This document shows, one piece after another, positions 51,465 to 60,101 of a stretch of 64,000 bases of DNA; position 1 is the stretch's first letter, and each line of letters starts with the position of its first letter. The translations under genes were made by a program, and so were the position numbers. This stretch comes from CAVVSD01 sp963757125 (GTDB lineage Bacteria; Actinomycetota; Thermoleophilia; Solirubrobacterales; Solirubrobacteraceae), in the NCBI GenBank assembly GCA_963757125.1, contig CAVWQP010000009.1:868001-932000 (forward strand), given 5' to 3'. Under the pieces are notes generated by a model, which worked only from the letters and a program-made list of their open reading frames with translations, searched no databases and was not told the DNA's origin.

Positions 51465-52385
51465 CTACCAGGACCTGCTGACCCGCGGCGTCTTCGCGGT
51501 CTTGGCCTCCCTGGCGTCCCGGGCCTTCAGGCGCGGGCTGTCGGCGATGACGCCGCGACGGCGCAGGCCGGCGATCCGCGTCTCGCCGTCGAAGTCCAGC
51601 AGCCGGGCCCCGCGGGCGTCGACGGAGATGTCCAGGCGGAACTGCTCCTGCTCGCCGGGCCCCGTGTCGTCCTGCACGATCTGGCCGTCGACCTCCACCC
51701 GCGCGCCCAGCCAGCCGCCGTCGACGGTGATCGAGACGATGCTCGACCCGCCGAGGACGACGGGCGGGACGAAGCCGGCGTGGTCGGCGAGCGGCGTGAC
51801 GACCATCCCGCCGTGGTCGTAGGCCAGCAGCGGGCCGTCGGCGGCGAGCGTGTACGCGCTCGACCCCAGCGCGGTCGCGACGATCACGCCGTCGCCCGCC
51901 GTCCGCGCGTAGGGATCCCCGTCGACGTCGATGGCGAGGATCACCTGCCCGGAGCCGCGCCGGACGACGACGACGTCGTTGATCGCGGTGTCGACGCGGA
52001 CGCCATCGCGCTCGATGGCGAGGCCGGTGAGCTCGCGCGCCTCCCAGTCGTCGCCGGCGAGGCGGTCGAGTGCCGCGCTGATCTCCGACGCGGGCGCGGA
52101 CGTGAGCGCTCCGAGGCTGCCCATGGCGATCCCCAGCACGGGGGTGCCGGTCGGGCCGGCGCGGTCGAGCGCCCCGAGCACGGTGCCGTCCCCGCCGATG
52201 GCGAGCAGCACGGCGCAGTCGTCCGGCTCGACCGGGTCGGCGACCCGGCGGTCCTGGCCTGGCACGAGGACCTGGCCGAGGCGGGCACCGTGCGCCTGGG
52301 CCCAGGCGCGGACGCTCGCCAGCGCCGCGTCGATGTCGCGGGACGGGTGGACGACGAGGCCGATGGTGTGGACGTCGCGAGCCAT
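51465..52385 (-). CDS. nadK: NAD kinase
   Basis: A 306-residue NAD kinase (PpnK). The GGDGT motif is present in LLAIGGDGTVLGALD near residue 65, followed by GIAMGSLGALTSAP, AINDVVVVR with the NE/D position, and GVIVATALGSSAYTLAADGPLLAY, where NADK has GSTAY. It phosphorylates NAD to NADP, an essential step. The C-terminal 30 residues (RRRGVIADSPRLKARDAREAKTAK) are basic and extra. The ATG at 52385 has a TACCTT box 6 bases upstream. Confidence 0.92.
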   Translation of the reverse strand: MARDVHTIGLVVHPSRDIDAALASVRAWAQAHGARLGQVLVPGQDRRVADPVEPDDCAVLLAIGGDGTVLGALDRAGPTGTPVLGIAMGSLGALTSAPASEISAALDRLAGDDWEARELTGLAIERDGVRVDTAINDVVVVRRGSGQVILAIDVDGDPYARTAGDGVIVATALGSSAYTLAADGPLLAYDHGGMVVTPLADHAGFVPPVVLGGSSIVSITVDGGWLGARVEVDGQIVQDDTGPGEQEQFRLDISVDARGARLLDFDGETRIAGLRRRGVIADSPRLKARDAREAKTAKTPRVSRSW

Positions 52386-52391
52386 GGTGGG

Positions 52392-52397
52392 AAGGTA
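52392..52397 (-). promoter_or_regulatory. candidate -10 box of leaderless promoter (NAD kinase)
   Basis: On the minus strand this is TACCTT, ending 6 bases before the ATG at 52385. No Shine-Dalgarno is visible in front of that ATG. Confidence 0.4.
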
Positions 52398-52413
52398 CGC
52401 CGAGGCCGCCCGT

Positions 52414-53785
52414 TCAGAGCGCCGTGAAGCGGACGCTGCGCGTCGCGAGGTCGGCGAGCTCGAGGCGGACGGTCACGTCGTTGCCCGGCGCGGGGGCATG
52501 GCCGTCGAGCTTCCCGCGCACCGCGGGCTCGGCGAGCTGGACGAGCTTCTCGTCGACGACGACGGCCGGGAAGACGTCGCCCTCGCGGCCGGAGAGCAGG
52601 GCCGCCTCGACGAGGTCGACCACCCCGCGCTCGACGGTCCCGGCGCGCCGTCCCGCCGCCGTCATGGCGTCGGGGAGCGCCGCCAGACCCGGCGTGGACC
52701 CAGTCGGGGATCGGCGTGCCCGCCGACGCGGCGAGGCAGCACTCGGAGACGTAGCGGTCCTGCAGCCGGCGCAGCGGCGCGGTCGCGTGGGCGTACGCGC
52801 CGGCGATCGCGAAGTGCCAGGACTCCGCGGGCGGCTCGCCGTCGAACGCGGTGTAGCCCGCGCCGCGGCCGACGCCCGCCGCCTCGTGCATGAGCGCGGC
52901 GTGGGCGGGGAGCGTGGGATCCAGGCTGCGGACGAAGTCGGGGTAGGACATCGAGCGCGGCCACGACGCGCCGAGCGCGTGCGCCTGGCGGCGCAGGCGC
53001 TCCAGCGAGCGCTCGTCGGGGGGCGGCTGGGTTCGCAGGATGCCGGTGCCCGCCCGCAGCATCAGCTGCGCCGCCGCCATGCCGGTGAGCAGGGAGATCT
53101 GCGCGTTGTGGTCCTCGGTCGCGAGCGGCACGCGGTAGCGGACGGTCCACGAGCCGTCCTCGCGCACGACCTCCTGCTCGGGGATCTCCAGCTGCACGCC
53201 GCCGCGCGCGATCTCCAGCGCCAGCCGCCGCTCCCCGACCTCCGCCAGCAGCTCGGCGACCGGTGTGGGGACGTCCGCGTACGTGTGCTGCGCGACGCTG
53301 CGGACCTCGGCGCGGGCGACGTCGGTGGCGACGAGGTTCCCGGCGCCGTCGAGGTCGAGCGTCCAGAGGACGGCAGGGGTCCACTGCCCCGGGAGCAGGC
53401 TCGCGACGCCCTCCGACAGGGCGAGCGGGTGCAGCGGCGTCTTGGCGTCGGGCGCGTAGACGGTGACGCCGCGCGCATGGGTCTCGGCATCGAGGGGGCC
53501 GCCGGGCGCGACGAACGCCGCGACGTCGGCGATCGCGTAGCGCACGCGATGCCCGTCGCCGCGCCGCTCGATGTGCAGCGCCTGGTCGAGGTCGCGCGAG
53601 CCGGGTGGGTCGACGGTCACGAAGGGGACGTCGACGCGATCGCCCGTCCGCGGCGCGCCGACGGCGCGCACCTCGGCCTCGACCTCGGGCGGGAACGCGG
53701 TGGGGACGTGGGCCTCGCGGCGGATGGCCTCGAACCCCTCCTGGAGCGCGGCCGCGGGGACGACCCTGATCGGCCGGTGCGCCAT
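52414..53785 (-). pseudogene. RNase II/RNase R-family ribonuclease, frameshifted
   Basis: An RNB-domain exoribonuclease (about 457 residues if intact). The catalytic stretch DPPGSRDLDQALHIERRGDG (about residues 60-79) has the metal-binding Asp residues, and YAHATAPLRRLQDRYVSEC closes the domain. There is no N-terminal cold-shock domain, so this is a short RNB protein of the actinobacterial type. The main frame, from ATG 53785, ends PIPDWVHAG; the remainder (LAALPDAMTAAGRRAG and a small C-terminal beta domain to 52414) is in another frame. One extra C in the CCC at 52688-52690 (an extra G on the coding strand, GGGTCT for GGTCT) accounts for it. It degrades RNA 3' to 5'. Confidence 0.83.
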
Positions 53786-53822
53786 TCGCGGCAACCTAGC
53801 GCCGAGCGGGCATCATTGGGAC

Positions 53823-55064
53823 ATGGCGCGTGTGCTGCTGCTCCTCATCGCGATCGCGGCGCTCACCGCCGCGCCGGCGGCCGCGCAGTCGCTGAAGACC
53901 TCCTCGCCGGTCACCGACGCCGTGTCGGCGCTGCGCGGCGGCACGACGGTCTACGTCCATCCCGACGCGCGCGACGCGCTCTCGGAGGCCGACGCGAGCC
54001 AGATCGCGTCGAGCATCCAGAGCTCGGGCGGTCGCACGTTCGTCGCGGTGCTGCCCGCGGATGCCGGCAGCGGGAACGTCGCCCAGCGGATCGGCGAGCA
54101 GGCCCGGATCAACGGCACCTACGTCGCCGACGTCGACGGCGCGTGGAGCGCTGCGAGCACCGACCTCGCGTCGGGCCAGGCGACGCAGCTCATCGCCGAC
54201 GCCTCGCAGGGCCGCGAGAACGACGCGGCCGGGACGCTCGGCTCCTTCGTGTCGTCGGTGGCCGACGCCCGTCCGGGGCAGTCCGGGGGCGGCGGCGTGA
54301 GCGGAGGGCTGATCGCGATCCTCGCCGTCATCGCGGGCGGCGGCGGCCTGCTGGCCTGGCGCTCGCAGCGCAAGCGCAAGGCGCGCCGGGAGGCCGAGGT
54401 GGCCGAGCTGCACAAGGTCGCGCGCGACGACCTCGACGCCATCGGCGAGGACATCCGGCTCCTGGAGATCGACGTCGACATGCCCGGCGCCGACCCGCGC
54501 GCGAAGGAGCGCTACGGGGAGGCGGTCCTGGCCTATACCCGGGCCGAGGAGGGCCTCGACCTCGCCAGGACGAGCGCGGCGTTCCAGCCGATCGGCCAGG
54601 CGCTGGAGGAGGGTCGCTTCGCGCTGGCGGCGGCCAAGGCTCACCTCGCGGGCCGTGACGAGCCCGAGCGCCGGCCGCCCTGCTTCTTCGACCCGCGCCA
54701 CGGGCCGTCGGTCACCGACGTCGAGTGGGAGCCGGCGTGGGGGGCCAAGCGCGAGGTGCCGGTCTGCGCCGCGGACGCCGCTCGCCTCGAGGCGGGCGAC
54801 GAGCCCGACAGCCGCCAGGTCACGGTCGGCGGCGAGCGGGTGCCGTACTACCAGGCGCCCGGCTACTACGGCGGCTACTACGCGGGCGGCATGTTCGGCG
54901 GCTTCGGCGGCTTCCTGCCCGGCATCCTGTTCGGGTCGATGATCGGGGGCGGCGGCTGGGGCGGGGCCGACTCGTTCGACGGCGGCGGCTACGACGGGGG
55001 CGGCGACTTCGGCGGCGGGGACTTCGGGGGCGGCGACTTCGGCGGCGGGGACTTCGGCGGGTGA
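53823..55064 (+). CDS. secreted/membrane protein with Gly-Asp-Phe-rich tail, TPM-like N-domain
   Basis: A 413-residue protein. A signal peptide (MARVLLLLIAIAALTAAPAAAQ) leads to an extracellular domain with an alternating TVYVHP...TFVAVLP pattern like TPM/YgcG repair domains. A membrane helix (GLIAILAVIAGGGGLLAW, about residues 160-177) precedes a basic stop and a cytoplasmic helical region. The last 60 residues are glycine/tyrosine-rich (YYGGYYAGGMFGGFGGF), ending in four tandem GGGDF units. The family is actinobacterial and uncharacterised. It is divergent from the RNase gene (37 bases) and converges on two small membrane-protein genes. Confidence 0.75.
   Translation: MARVLLLLIAIAALTAAPAAAQSLKTSSPVTDAVSALRGGTTVYVHPDARDALSEADASQIASSIQSSGGRTFVAVLPADAGSGNVAQRIGEQARINGTYVADVDGAWSAASTDLASGQATQLIADASQGRENDAAGTLGSFVSSVADARPGQSGGGGVSGGLIAILAVIAGGGGLLAWRSQRKRKARREAEVAELHKVARDDLDAIGEDIRLLEIDVDMPGADPRAKERYGEAVLAYTRAEEGLDLARTSAAFQPIGQALEEGRFALAAAKAHLAGRDEPERRPPCFFDPRHGPSVTDVEWEPAWGAKREVPVCAADAARLEAGDEPDSRQVTVGGERVPYYQAPGYYGGYYAGGMFGGFGGFLPGILFGSMIGGGGWGGADSFDGGGYDGGGDFGGGDFGGGDFGGGDFGG
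55003..55062 (+). repeat. tandem 15-base repeat encoding GGGDF units
   Basis: Four in-frame 15-base units (GGCGGCGACTTC/GGCGGGGACTTC type) encode GGGDFGGGDFGGGDF at the end of the Gly-rich protein. Nearly identical units allow slippage, so copy number may vary between strains. Confidence 0.7.
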
Positions 55065-55099
55065 CGCTGCCGGGGCGGTCGGCCTCGAGCGGCGACGTC

Positions 55100-55114
55100 G
55101 GACCCGCCGGGTCC
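55100..55114. terminator. hairpin between convergent genes
   Basis: GGACCC-GCC-GGGTCC is a perfect 6-base stem with a 3-base loop, between the convergent genes ending at 55064 and 55120. It lacks a T-tract, as is common in very GC-rich genomes, so termination is only inferred. Confidence 0.4.
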
Positions 55115-55119
55115 TGACC

Positions 55120-55260
55120 TCAGCGGCGACGCAGCCCGTGGCGTACCGGGCTCCACGGCGCGTTGCCGCGCCGCATCCGGTACAGGCCACGCCCGACCCA
55201 CGCCGCGAGCTGCACGGTGAGCACCGCGCTCGCCACCCGGCCGCGGCGCTTGCGCCTCAC
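55120..55260 (-). CDS. small basic protein (46 residues)
   Basis: A 46-residue gene starting at a GTG that overlaps the SHOCT gene stop by four bases (GTGA). It is very basic at both ends (VRRKRRGRVASAV and MRRGN...RHGLRRR) with one moderately hydrophobic stretch, ASAVLTVQLAAWVGRGLY, that could be a membrane helix. No family is recognised. The overlap is the main support that it is real. Confidence 0.5.
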   Translation of the reverse strand: MRRKRRGRVASAVLTVQLAAWVGRGLYRMRRGNAPWSPVRHGLRRR

Positions 55261-55655
55261 GCGACTGCCTTCGCCTTCAGCGTCTCGAACTCCGACTGCG
55301 TGATCGCGCCGCTGTCGAGCAGCGCCTTGGCCTTCTCGATCTCGGTCGCCGCGCCGCCGCCGGTGCCCGCCGCGTTGCGCACGTAGTCGTCGAACTGGGA
55401 CTGCCTGGCCTGCTGGTCCTTCTGCTGGCGCTCGGTCATCCCGTCGTGCTGGGCGATGAGGTAGACGAGGACGCCCAGGAACGGGATGACGACCAAGAAG
55501 ATCGTCCACAACGCCTTCGTCCAACCACCGATGTCGTGCCGGCGGAAGACGTCGGTCAGGATCATGATCAGGATCCAGATCCACGCCACCCACGCGAAGA
55601 AGATGATCATGCTCCAGAGCACGCCCATGAACGGATAGTCGGCTGCAATCACCAA
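55257..55655 (-). CDS. SHOCT domain membrane protein
   Basis: A 132-residue protein. Two N-terminal membrane helices (LWSMIIFFAWVAWIWILIMILTDVF and ALWTIFLVVIPFLGVLVYLIA; PLDc_N-like) come first, then a charged linker, ending in a SHOCT motif (EIEKAKALLDSGAITQSEFETLKAKAV). SHOCT regions are short oligomerisation elements. The start is probably TTG at 55655 (8 bases after GGAGGAG) or GTG at 55652. Its stop overlaps the small basic gene. It may be a stress-induced membrane protein; its role is unknown. Confidence 0.83.
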   Translation of the reverse strand: MVIAADYPFMGVLWSMIIFFAWVAWIWILIMILTDVFRRHDIGGWTKALWTIFLVVIPFLGVLVYLIAQHDGMTERQQKDQQARQSQFDDYVRNAAGTGGGAATEIEKAKALLDSGAITQSEFETLKAKAVA

Positions 55656-55763
55656 GGTGCCACTCCTCCTCTGACGTCTGTCATGTCGAGGGGATCGTCC
55701 GCGCTGGGCGGGTGGGGGGCAATGGTGCGCGCACGTCGATCGGCTGCGTGCGTGCGCCTGCGG

Positions 55764-56768
55764 CTAGCCGAGCACCCCGGTGAGCCGCCAGTCGAGGACG
55801 TCGACGGCATCGCCGCCGGGTCCCACCGACCGGACGATGGAGCGCAGGCCCACGAGCCCGCCGCCGCCCGGGAGCGGGTCCGTGGCGGTCACGGTGACCG
55901 TGCTGTGCAGGGTGTCGCCCTCGTGCACCGGACCGGTGTGGTCGCACCCCTCCCAGCCGACGATCGTCACGAGCTCCGGGAGCACGCGGGTGATCTGCGC
56001 CGCGGCGATCCCGATCGTGTGCCCGCCGTAGACCAGCCGGGTCCCGCCGGCGGCCCCCGCGTCGTGGTGCGCGATCGCGACGTTCAGCGTGAGGCGGGCG
56101 AGCTCGGGCGCGGAGGAGACGACGTCGCCTCCCTCGACCTCCCAGCTGTCGCCCACGGCCACGCCGTCGAAGTGCCGCCCGGAGGGGAACGCCGCGCGGA
56201 ACGCGCCGAGGTCGACGCCCTCGAGCGCGGCGGTGGCCGACGGGGCCGGGCCGTCCAGGGTCACCGCGGCGACGTCGGCGTCGTGGCCGGTCTCCGGCGC
56301 GCCCTCGCGCAGCGGCAGCATCGCGCAGCGCAGGAAGTCGAGGACCGGGCGGTCCTCCTGGTCGACGGTCGTGATGCGCAGCACGGCCAGGCCCGTGGGC
56401 GCGCGACCGGGCCGCCGCGTGTTCTCGCGCAGCGCGACGACGCCCGTCGTCGTCCGCAGCGTGTCGCCGAGCACGACGAGGCGGTGCAGCGCGAGCCCGC
56501 GGTAGAAGAGGTTCGCGCGCACGCGCCGGGTGAACAGCGTCGACTGCCCGATCGCGACGTCGCAGACCAGCGCGGGGTGCGCGGGCACGGCGTCGCGCCC
56601 GAGGACGCGTCGTGCGAGCGAGGCGTCGAGGGACAGCCGCATCCGGTCGCCGAGGATCGCCTGGTGCAGCGCCGCGTGGCCGTCGGTCAGCGTGAGCGCC
56701 GGGGCGTCGTCGACGACGTCGCCGACGGTGAGGTCGTCGAAGTAGGGGCCGGAGATGGGGCCTGGCAT
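55764..56768 (-). CDS. MaoC-like double-hotdog dehydratase
   Basis: A 334-residue MaoC family enoyl-CoA hydratase-like protein with two hotdog halves. The start matches SGPYFDDLTVGDVVDDAP. The first half holds HPALVCDVAIGQST, and the second begins FDGVAVGDSWEVEGG and holds LNVAIAHHDAGAAGGTRLVYGGHTIGIAAAQ (residues about 245-275). Such double proteins resemble mesaconyl-CoA hydratases or 2-methylfumaryl-CoA hydratases; the substrate here is likely a short branched or C5 acyl-CoA. The start ATG is at 56768; it is divergent from the FAD monooxygenase over 81 bases. Confidence 0.82.
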   Translation of the reverse strand: MPGPISGPYFDDLTVGDVVDDAPALTLTDGHAALHQAILGDRMRLSLDASLARRVLGRDAVPAHPALVCDVAIGQSTLFTRRVRANLFYRGLALHRLVVLGDTLRTTTGVVALRENTRRPGRAPTGLAVLRITTVDQEDRPVLDFLRCAMLPLREGAPETGHDADVAAVTLDGPAPSATAALEGVDLGAFRAAFPSGRHFDGVAVGDSWEVEGGDVVSSAPELARLTLNVAIAHHDAGAAGGTRLVYGGHTIGIAAAQITRVLPELVTIVGWEGCDHTGPVHEGDTLHSTVTVTATDPLPGGGGLVGLRSIVRSVGPGGDAVDVLDWRLTGVLG

Positions 56769-56849
56769 CGGGACATCGTGACGATTCGACTGGCATTCGG
56801 TTGGCGCGAAGGTGCATGCTCTGCGTGACACCGATCGAGGAGAGCCGAG

Positions 56850-58175
56850 ATGCGACAGCGTGCCGAGCACGCGGTGGTGGTCGGGGCGAGCGTGGCGGGC
56901 CTGCTTGCCGCGCGCGTCCTGGCGGACCACTACGACCGCGTCACCGTGATCGACCGCGATCGGCTGCCAGACGGTGTCCATGACCGGCGTGCGGTCCCGC
57001 AGGGACGCCACGCCCACTCGCTGCTGCCCCGCGGGCAGGACTGCCTCGAGGAGCTCCTCCCGGGATCGGGGGAGGAGCTCGCGGCGGCGGGCGCCGTCCG
57101 TTGCCGCAGACTCGACGACATGCGCCTCGTCGTCGGAGGACACGAGCTGCACCGCATCTCCACGGACGGCTACGGGCTCTACGCGAGCCGAGCGTTCTTC
57201 GAGGCGCACATACGCGCGCGCGTCCTCGCGCTGCCCAACGTCGCCGTCCGCGACGGCTGCGACGCCCTCGCGTTGACCGCGACCCCCGACGGGGCCCGGG
57301 TCACCGGCATCCGGGTCATGTCCCGCGAGGACGGCGCGGCGGCCGAGGTGGTGCGGGCGGACCTCGTCGTCGCCGCCACGGGCCGCGGCGCCCGCGTGCC
57401 CGCGTGGCTGGAGGAGCTCGGCGGTCCGCGGCCGGTGGAGGAGCGCGTCGACGTCGACGTCGTCTACGCGAGCTGCCACGTGCGGCTGCCCGAGGACGGG
57501 CTGCTGGGCGACAAGATGCTCCTCTCCAGCGCCTCGGCCGAGCGACCGACGGCGCTGTTCGTGTTCCCGCAGGAGGGGAGCCGCTACATCGTGTCGACCG
57601 GCGGCTTCGGCGCCGAGCACCACCCCCCGGCCGACCAGGACGCGCTCCTGGAGTACGCCGCCGCGGCGGCGCCCGACGATCTGCGCGACCTGGTGCGCGA
57701 GGCCGAGCCGACGGACGACGCCGTGACCCAGCGGTTCCCATCGGATGTGCGGCGGCGCTACGACCTGCTCGACACGATCCCCGAGGGCCTCGTCCTCAGC
57801 GGCGACGCCGTCTGCTCCTTCAACCCCACCTACGGCCAGGGGATGAGCGTGGCGGCGGCGGAGGCGGTCGCACTGCGCGACTGCCTGGCGGAGGGCCCGG
57901 AGCAGATCGGCGTTCGCCACCTCGCGGCGGCCGCGCCCGTCGTCGAGCACGCCTGGCTGATGTCGACGACCGCCGACCTCGACATCCCGGGGGTGCGGGG
58001 CACGCGCACCGACGCGACGCGCGAGTTCGGCGCCTACCTGCGCCTCGTGCAGGCGAAGGCGGAGGTCGATCCCGCCGTCGCCGGCACGCTCGCGGGCACC
58101 ATGGGCATGGTGGTGCCGCTCGCGGCGCTGACCGCGCCGGCGATGCGGGAGCGGGTGGTGGGGGTTCCGGCCTAG
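56850..58175 (+). CDS. FAD-dependent oxidoreductase/monooxygenase (halogenase/squalene epoxidase-like)
   Basis: A 441-residue FAD enzyme with the group A monooxygenase fold: an N-terminal HAVVVGASVAGLLAARVLADHYDRVTVID dinucleotide motif, the DR(D)-like strand VIDRDRLPDG and a late GD motif region VLSGDAVCSFNPTYGQGMSVAAAEA (about residues 314-338). HAHSLLPRGQDCLEELLPG is typical of a subset with geranylgeranyl-reductase-like proteins. It should be an FAD-dependent oxygenase or reductase of a hydrophobic compound. A GAGGAGAG Shine-Dalgarno precedes the ATG. It converges on the VAO-type flavoprotein gene (stops overlap by four bases). Confidence 0.85.
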   Translation: MRQRAEHAVVVGASVAGLLAARVLADHYDRVTVIDRDRLPDGVHDRRAVPQGRHAHSLLPRGQDCLEELLPGSGEELAAAGAVRCRRLDDMRLVVGGHELHRISTDGYGLYASRAFFEAHIRARVLALPNVAVRDGCDALALTATPDGARVTGIRVMSREDGAAAEVVRADLVVAATGRGARVPAWLEELGGPRPVEERVDVDVVYASCHVRLPEDGLLGDKMLLSSASAERPTALFVFPQEGSRYIVSTGGFGAEHHPPADQDALLEYAAAAAPDDLRDLVREAEPTDDAVTQRFPSDVRRRYDLLDTIPEGLVLSGDAVCSFNPTYGQGMSVAAAEAVALRDCLAEGPEQIGVRHLAAAAPVVEHAWLMSTTADLDIPGVRGTRTDATREFGAYLRLVQAKAEVDPAVAGTLAGTMGMVVPLAALTAPAMRERVVGVPA

Positions 58176-59686
58176 CGCCTGTTCGCCGGCCAGATCCCCT
58201 GCTTGCCGGGCGAGAGGATGCCGTTCGGGTCGAGCGCGTCCTTGATGCGCTCGCTCGTCCGGCGTTGGATGTGGTCGTTGAAGTCGAGCTGGTCGGCCAC
58301 GAGGTCCATGTGGTGGATGTTCGTGCGGTACGGGACCTTCTTGACCTTCGCGAGCTCGAGGACCATCTCGTCGTAGGCCGCGTAGACCTCGCGCGTCTGC
58401 TCCTCGTCGTTGGGATCGAAGAACGTCGTCGTCACGTGGATGACGTTGCGCGGGGACATGAGCAGACCGCCGAGGTACGACCAGCCGTGGCGGTCGTAGA
58501 GCTCGCGGACGAGCCTGAACGTCTCCACGACGTCCTTGCCGGTGAGCGGGCCGACCGGGGAGAAGTCCAGGTGCCCGGTCTCCTCGCCGTAGGGCGTCTT
58601 GAAGAGGTCCATGAGGTCCATCTCCGGGATGCCGCACTGGACCTGCTCGTCGTGCCCGCGGGCCTGCGCGTGGCGGTCGGTGCCGGGCATCTGGTGGCAG
58701 GTCACCTCGACGCCCGGGATCGCCTCGAGCGCCTCCCGCGCGATGTCCCAGTGCGCGTCGACGATCGACTGGCGGCCGTACAGGGCGAAGCGCAGCCGCC
58801 ACGTCGGGTCGGTCGGGTCGATGTGGGGCTTGGCGTCCATCCCCACGCCGATCCCGCGGCCCATGATCGGGTAGTTGCGGATGATCCCCTCGAGCATGAG
58901 CGTGCGGAGCGCGTCGACCATCGCCTCCAGGGCCTCCTCGCCCTGCCAGGTCGCGCCGCAGGCCGCGTAGACGTCCGGGCGCGGCATGATCCAGACGCCC
59001 ATCTGGGTGACGATCCCGTAGTTGCTCTGCATGAACAGGCGGTCGAGCGACGGGCCGTAGGAGTGCTGGTAGACGTGCCAGGCCTCGTTGCCGGTCTGGC
59101 CGCCCATGCCGGTGCGCAGGACCTCGCCGTCGGGGAGCACGACCTCCATGCCGCAGACGTTCGTCGCGTGGTCGCCGTACGGGGTGTAGCCGCGCCCGTA
59201 CTCCAGGGTGTTGCCGACGACGCTGCCCCAGCCGAGATCGGGGATCGACGGCCAGCAGCGCCCGCCGGCCGCCTCGAGGGCGTCGTGCAGGTCGAACCAG
59301 CGCACGCCGGGCTCCACGACCGCGTAGCAGAGGTCCTCGTTCACCTCGAGGACCTGGTTCATCTCCCGCATGTTCACGATGACCGACCCGCGCACGCGAG
59401 GGGCGGCGCCGCCGTAGGTGTTGTTGCGGCCCTGGCCGATGGTCCACAGCGGGATGCCGTGCTCGTTGGCGATGCGCACGATCGCCTGGACCTGCTCCGT
59501 CGTCGTGGGGGAGACCGCCGCGGAGGCGTCCCACTCGTCGGACTGCTTGTAGGCGTACGGATCGCGGAACTCGCGCAGCGCCTCCGTGTCGGTCATGACC
59601 GCATCGGCGCCAAGTGCGTCCACGAAGGCCTCGATCGCCTTCTCGACGTTGCCCTCGGACACTCCGGCAGGCAGGACAGTGGCCAC
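58172..59686 (-). CDS. VAO/PCMH-type FAD-dependent phenol oxidase (4-cresol dehydrogenase/vanillyl-alcohol oxidase-like)
   Basis: A 504-residue flavoprotein of the vanillyl-alcohol oxidase and p-cresol methylhydroxylase family. The FAD-binding PCMH domain shows LWTIGQGRNNTYGGAAPRVRG, RWFDLHDALEAAGGRC and PDLGWGSVVGNTLEYGRGY. The substrate domain follows with LEGIIRNYPIMGRG and, near the C-terminus, LDPNGILSPGKQGIWP. Members oxidise para-alkyl phenols, eugenol or vanillyl alcohol. The covalent-flavin residue cannot be fixed by eye. It is the last gene after two small conserved genes on the minus strand; a cytochrome partner gene (as in PCMH) is not adjacent. Confidence 0.87.
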   Translation of the reverse strand: MATVLPAGVSEGNVEKAIEAFVDALGADAVMTDTEALREFRDPYAYKQSDEWDASAAVSPTTTEQVQAIVRIANEHGIPLWTIGQGRNNTYGGAAPRVRGSVIVNMREMNQVLEVNEDLCYAVVEPGVRWFDLHDALEAAGGRCWPSIPDLGWGSVVGNTLEYGRGYTPYGDHATNVCGMEVVLPDGEVLRTGMGGQTGNEAWHVYQHSYGPSLDRLFMQSNYGIVTQMGVWIMPRPDVYAACGATWQGEEALEAMVDALRTLMLEGIIRNYPIMGRGIGVGMDAKPHIDPTDPTWRLRFALYGRQSIVDAHWDIAREALEAIPGVEVTCHQMPGTDRHAQARGHDEQVQCGIPEMDLMDLFKTPYGEETGHLDFSPVGPLTGKDVVETFRLVRELYDRHGWSYLGGLLMSPRNVIHVTTTFFDPNDEEQTREVYAAYDEMVLELAKVKKVPYRTNIHHMDLVADQLDFNDHIQRRTSERIKDALDPNGILSPGKQGIWPANRR

Positions 59687-59734
59687 GGTTCTCCCCCAGA
59701 CCTCGTTTCGACTTCCCGTCCGACGATCCTACGT

Positions 59735-60085
59735 TCAGCCGCTCTTCGCGTCGAGGCGCTGGAGGAGATCGTGGGCGGCCAGCTCGATCTCCTTGTGGCG
59801 CCACTCCGCGGCGCGGTAGTGGCAGGCGATGATCCCGCTGCGGTGGATGCGGCGGAAATCGCCGAACACGAACGCGCAGCGCCCCTTCGTCCCCTCGGTC
59901 GCGCCCTCCGTCAGCCCGAGGAACCACCCGGCGTACTCCTCCCAGGAGTGCTTCTCGAGGTACGCGTTCTCCTGCTCGGCCTTCGGCTGGACGTCGCCCC
60001 ACTGGCTGTCGAGGACGTACTGCCGCTTCTCGATCAGGTCGATCGCGTGCTCCAGGCCGGCGGGGTTGACCAGGTACGACGCCAT
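59735..60085 (-). CDS. conserved hypothetical protein (116 residues), flavoprotein cluster
   Basis: A 116-residue soluble protein: NPAGLEHAIDLIEKRQYVLDSQW, EKHSWEEYAGWFLGLTEGATEGTKGRCAFVFGDFRRIHRSGII and a C-terminal amphipathic helix HKEIELAAHDLLQRLD. It has conserved-looking aromatic and His residues (RIHRSGIIACHYRAAEW) but no known motif. It lies 48 bases upstream of the VAO-type flavoprotein gene and 16 bases after the neighbouring small gene, so it is likely a partner protein for that enzyme. The function is unknown. Confidence 0.65.
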   Translation of the reverse strand: MASYLVNPAGLEHAIDLIEKRQYVLDSQWGDVQPKAEQENAYLEKHSWEEYAGWFLGLTEGATEGTKGRCAFVFGDFRRIHRSGIIACHYRAAEWRHKEIELAAHDLLQRLDAKSG

Positions 60086-60101
60086 CCTCGTGCTCTACCC
60101 G

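Noticed and set aside
55003..55062. CRISPR or other short direct repeat array
   Set aside because: The units are in-frame codons of the GGGDF tail with no spacers.
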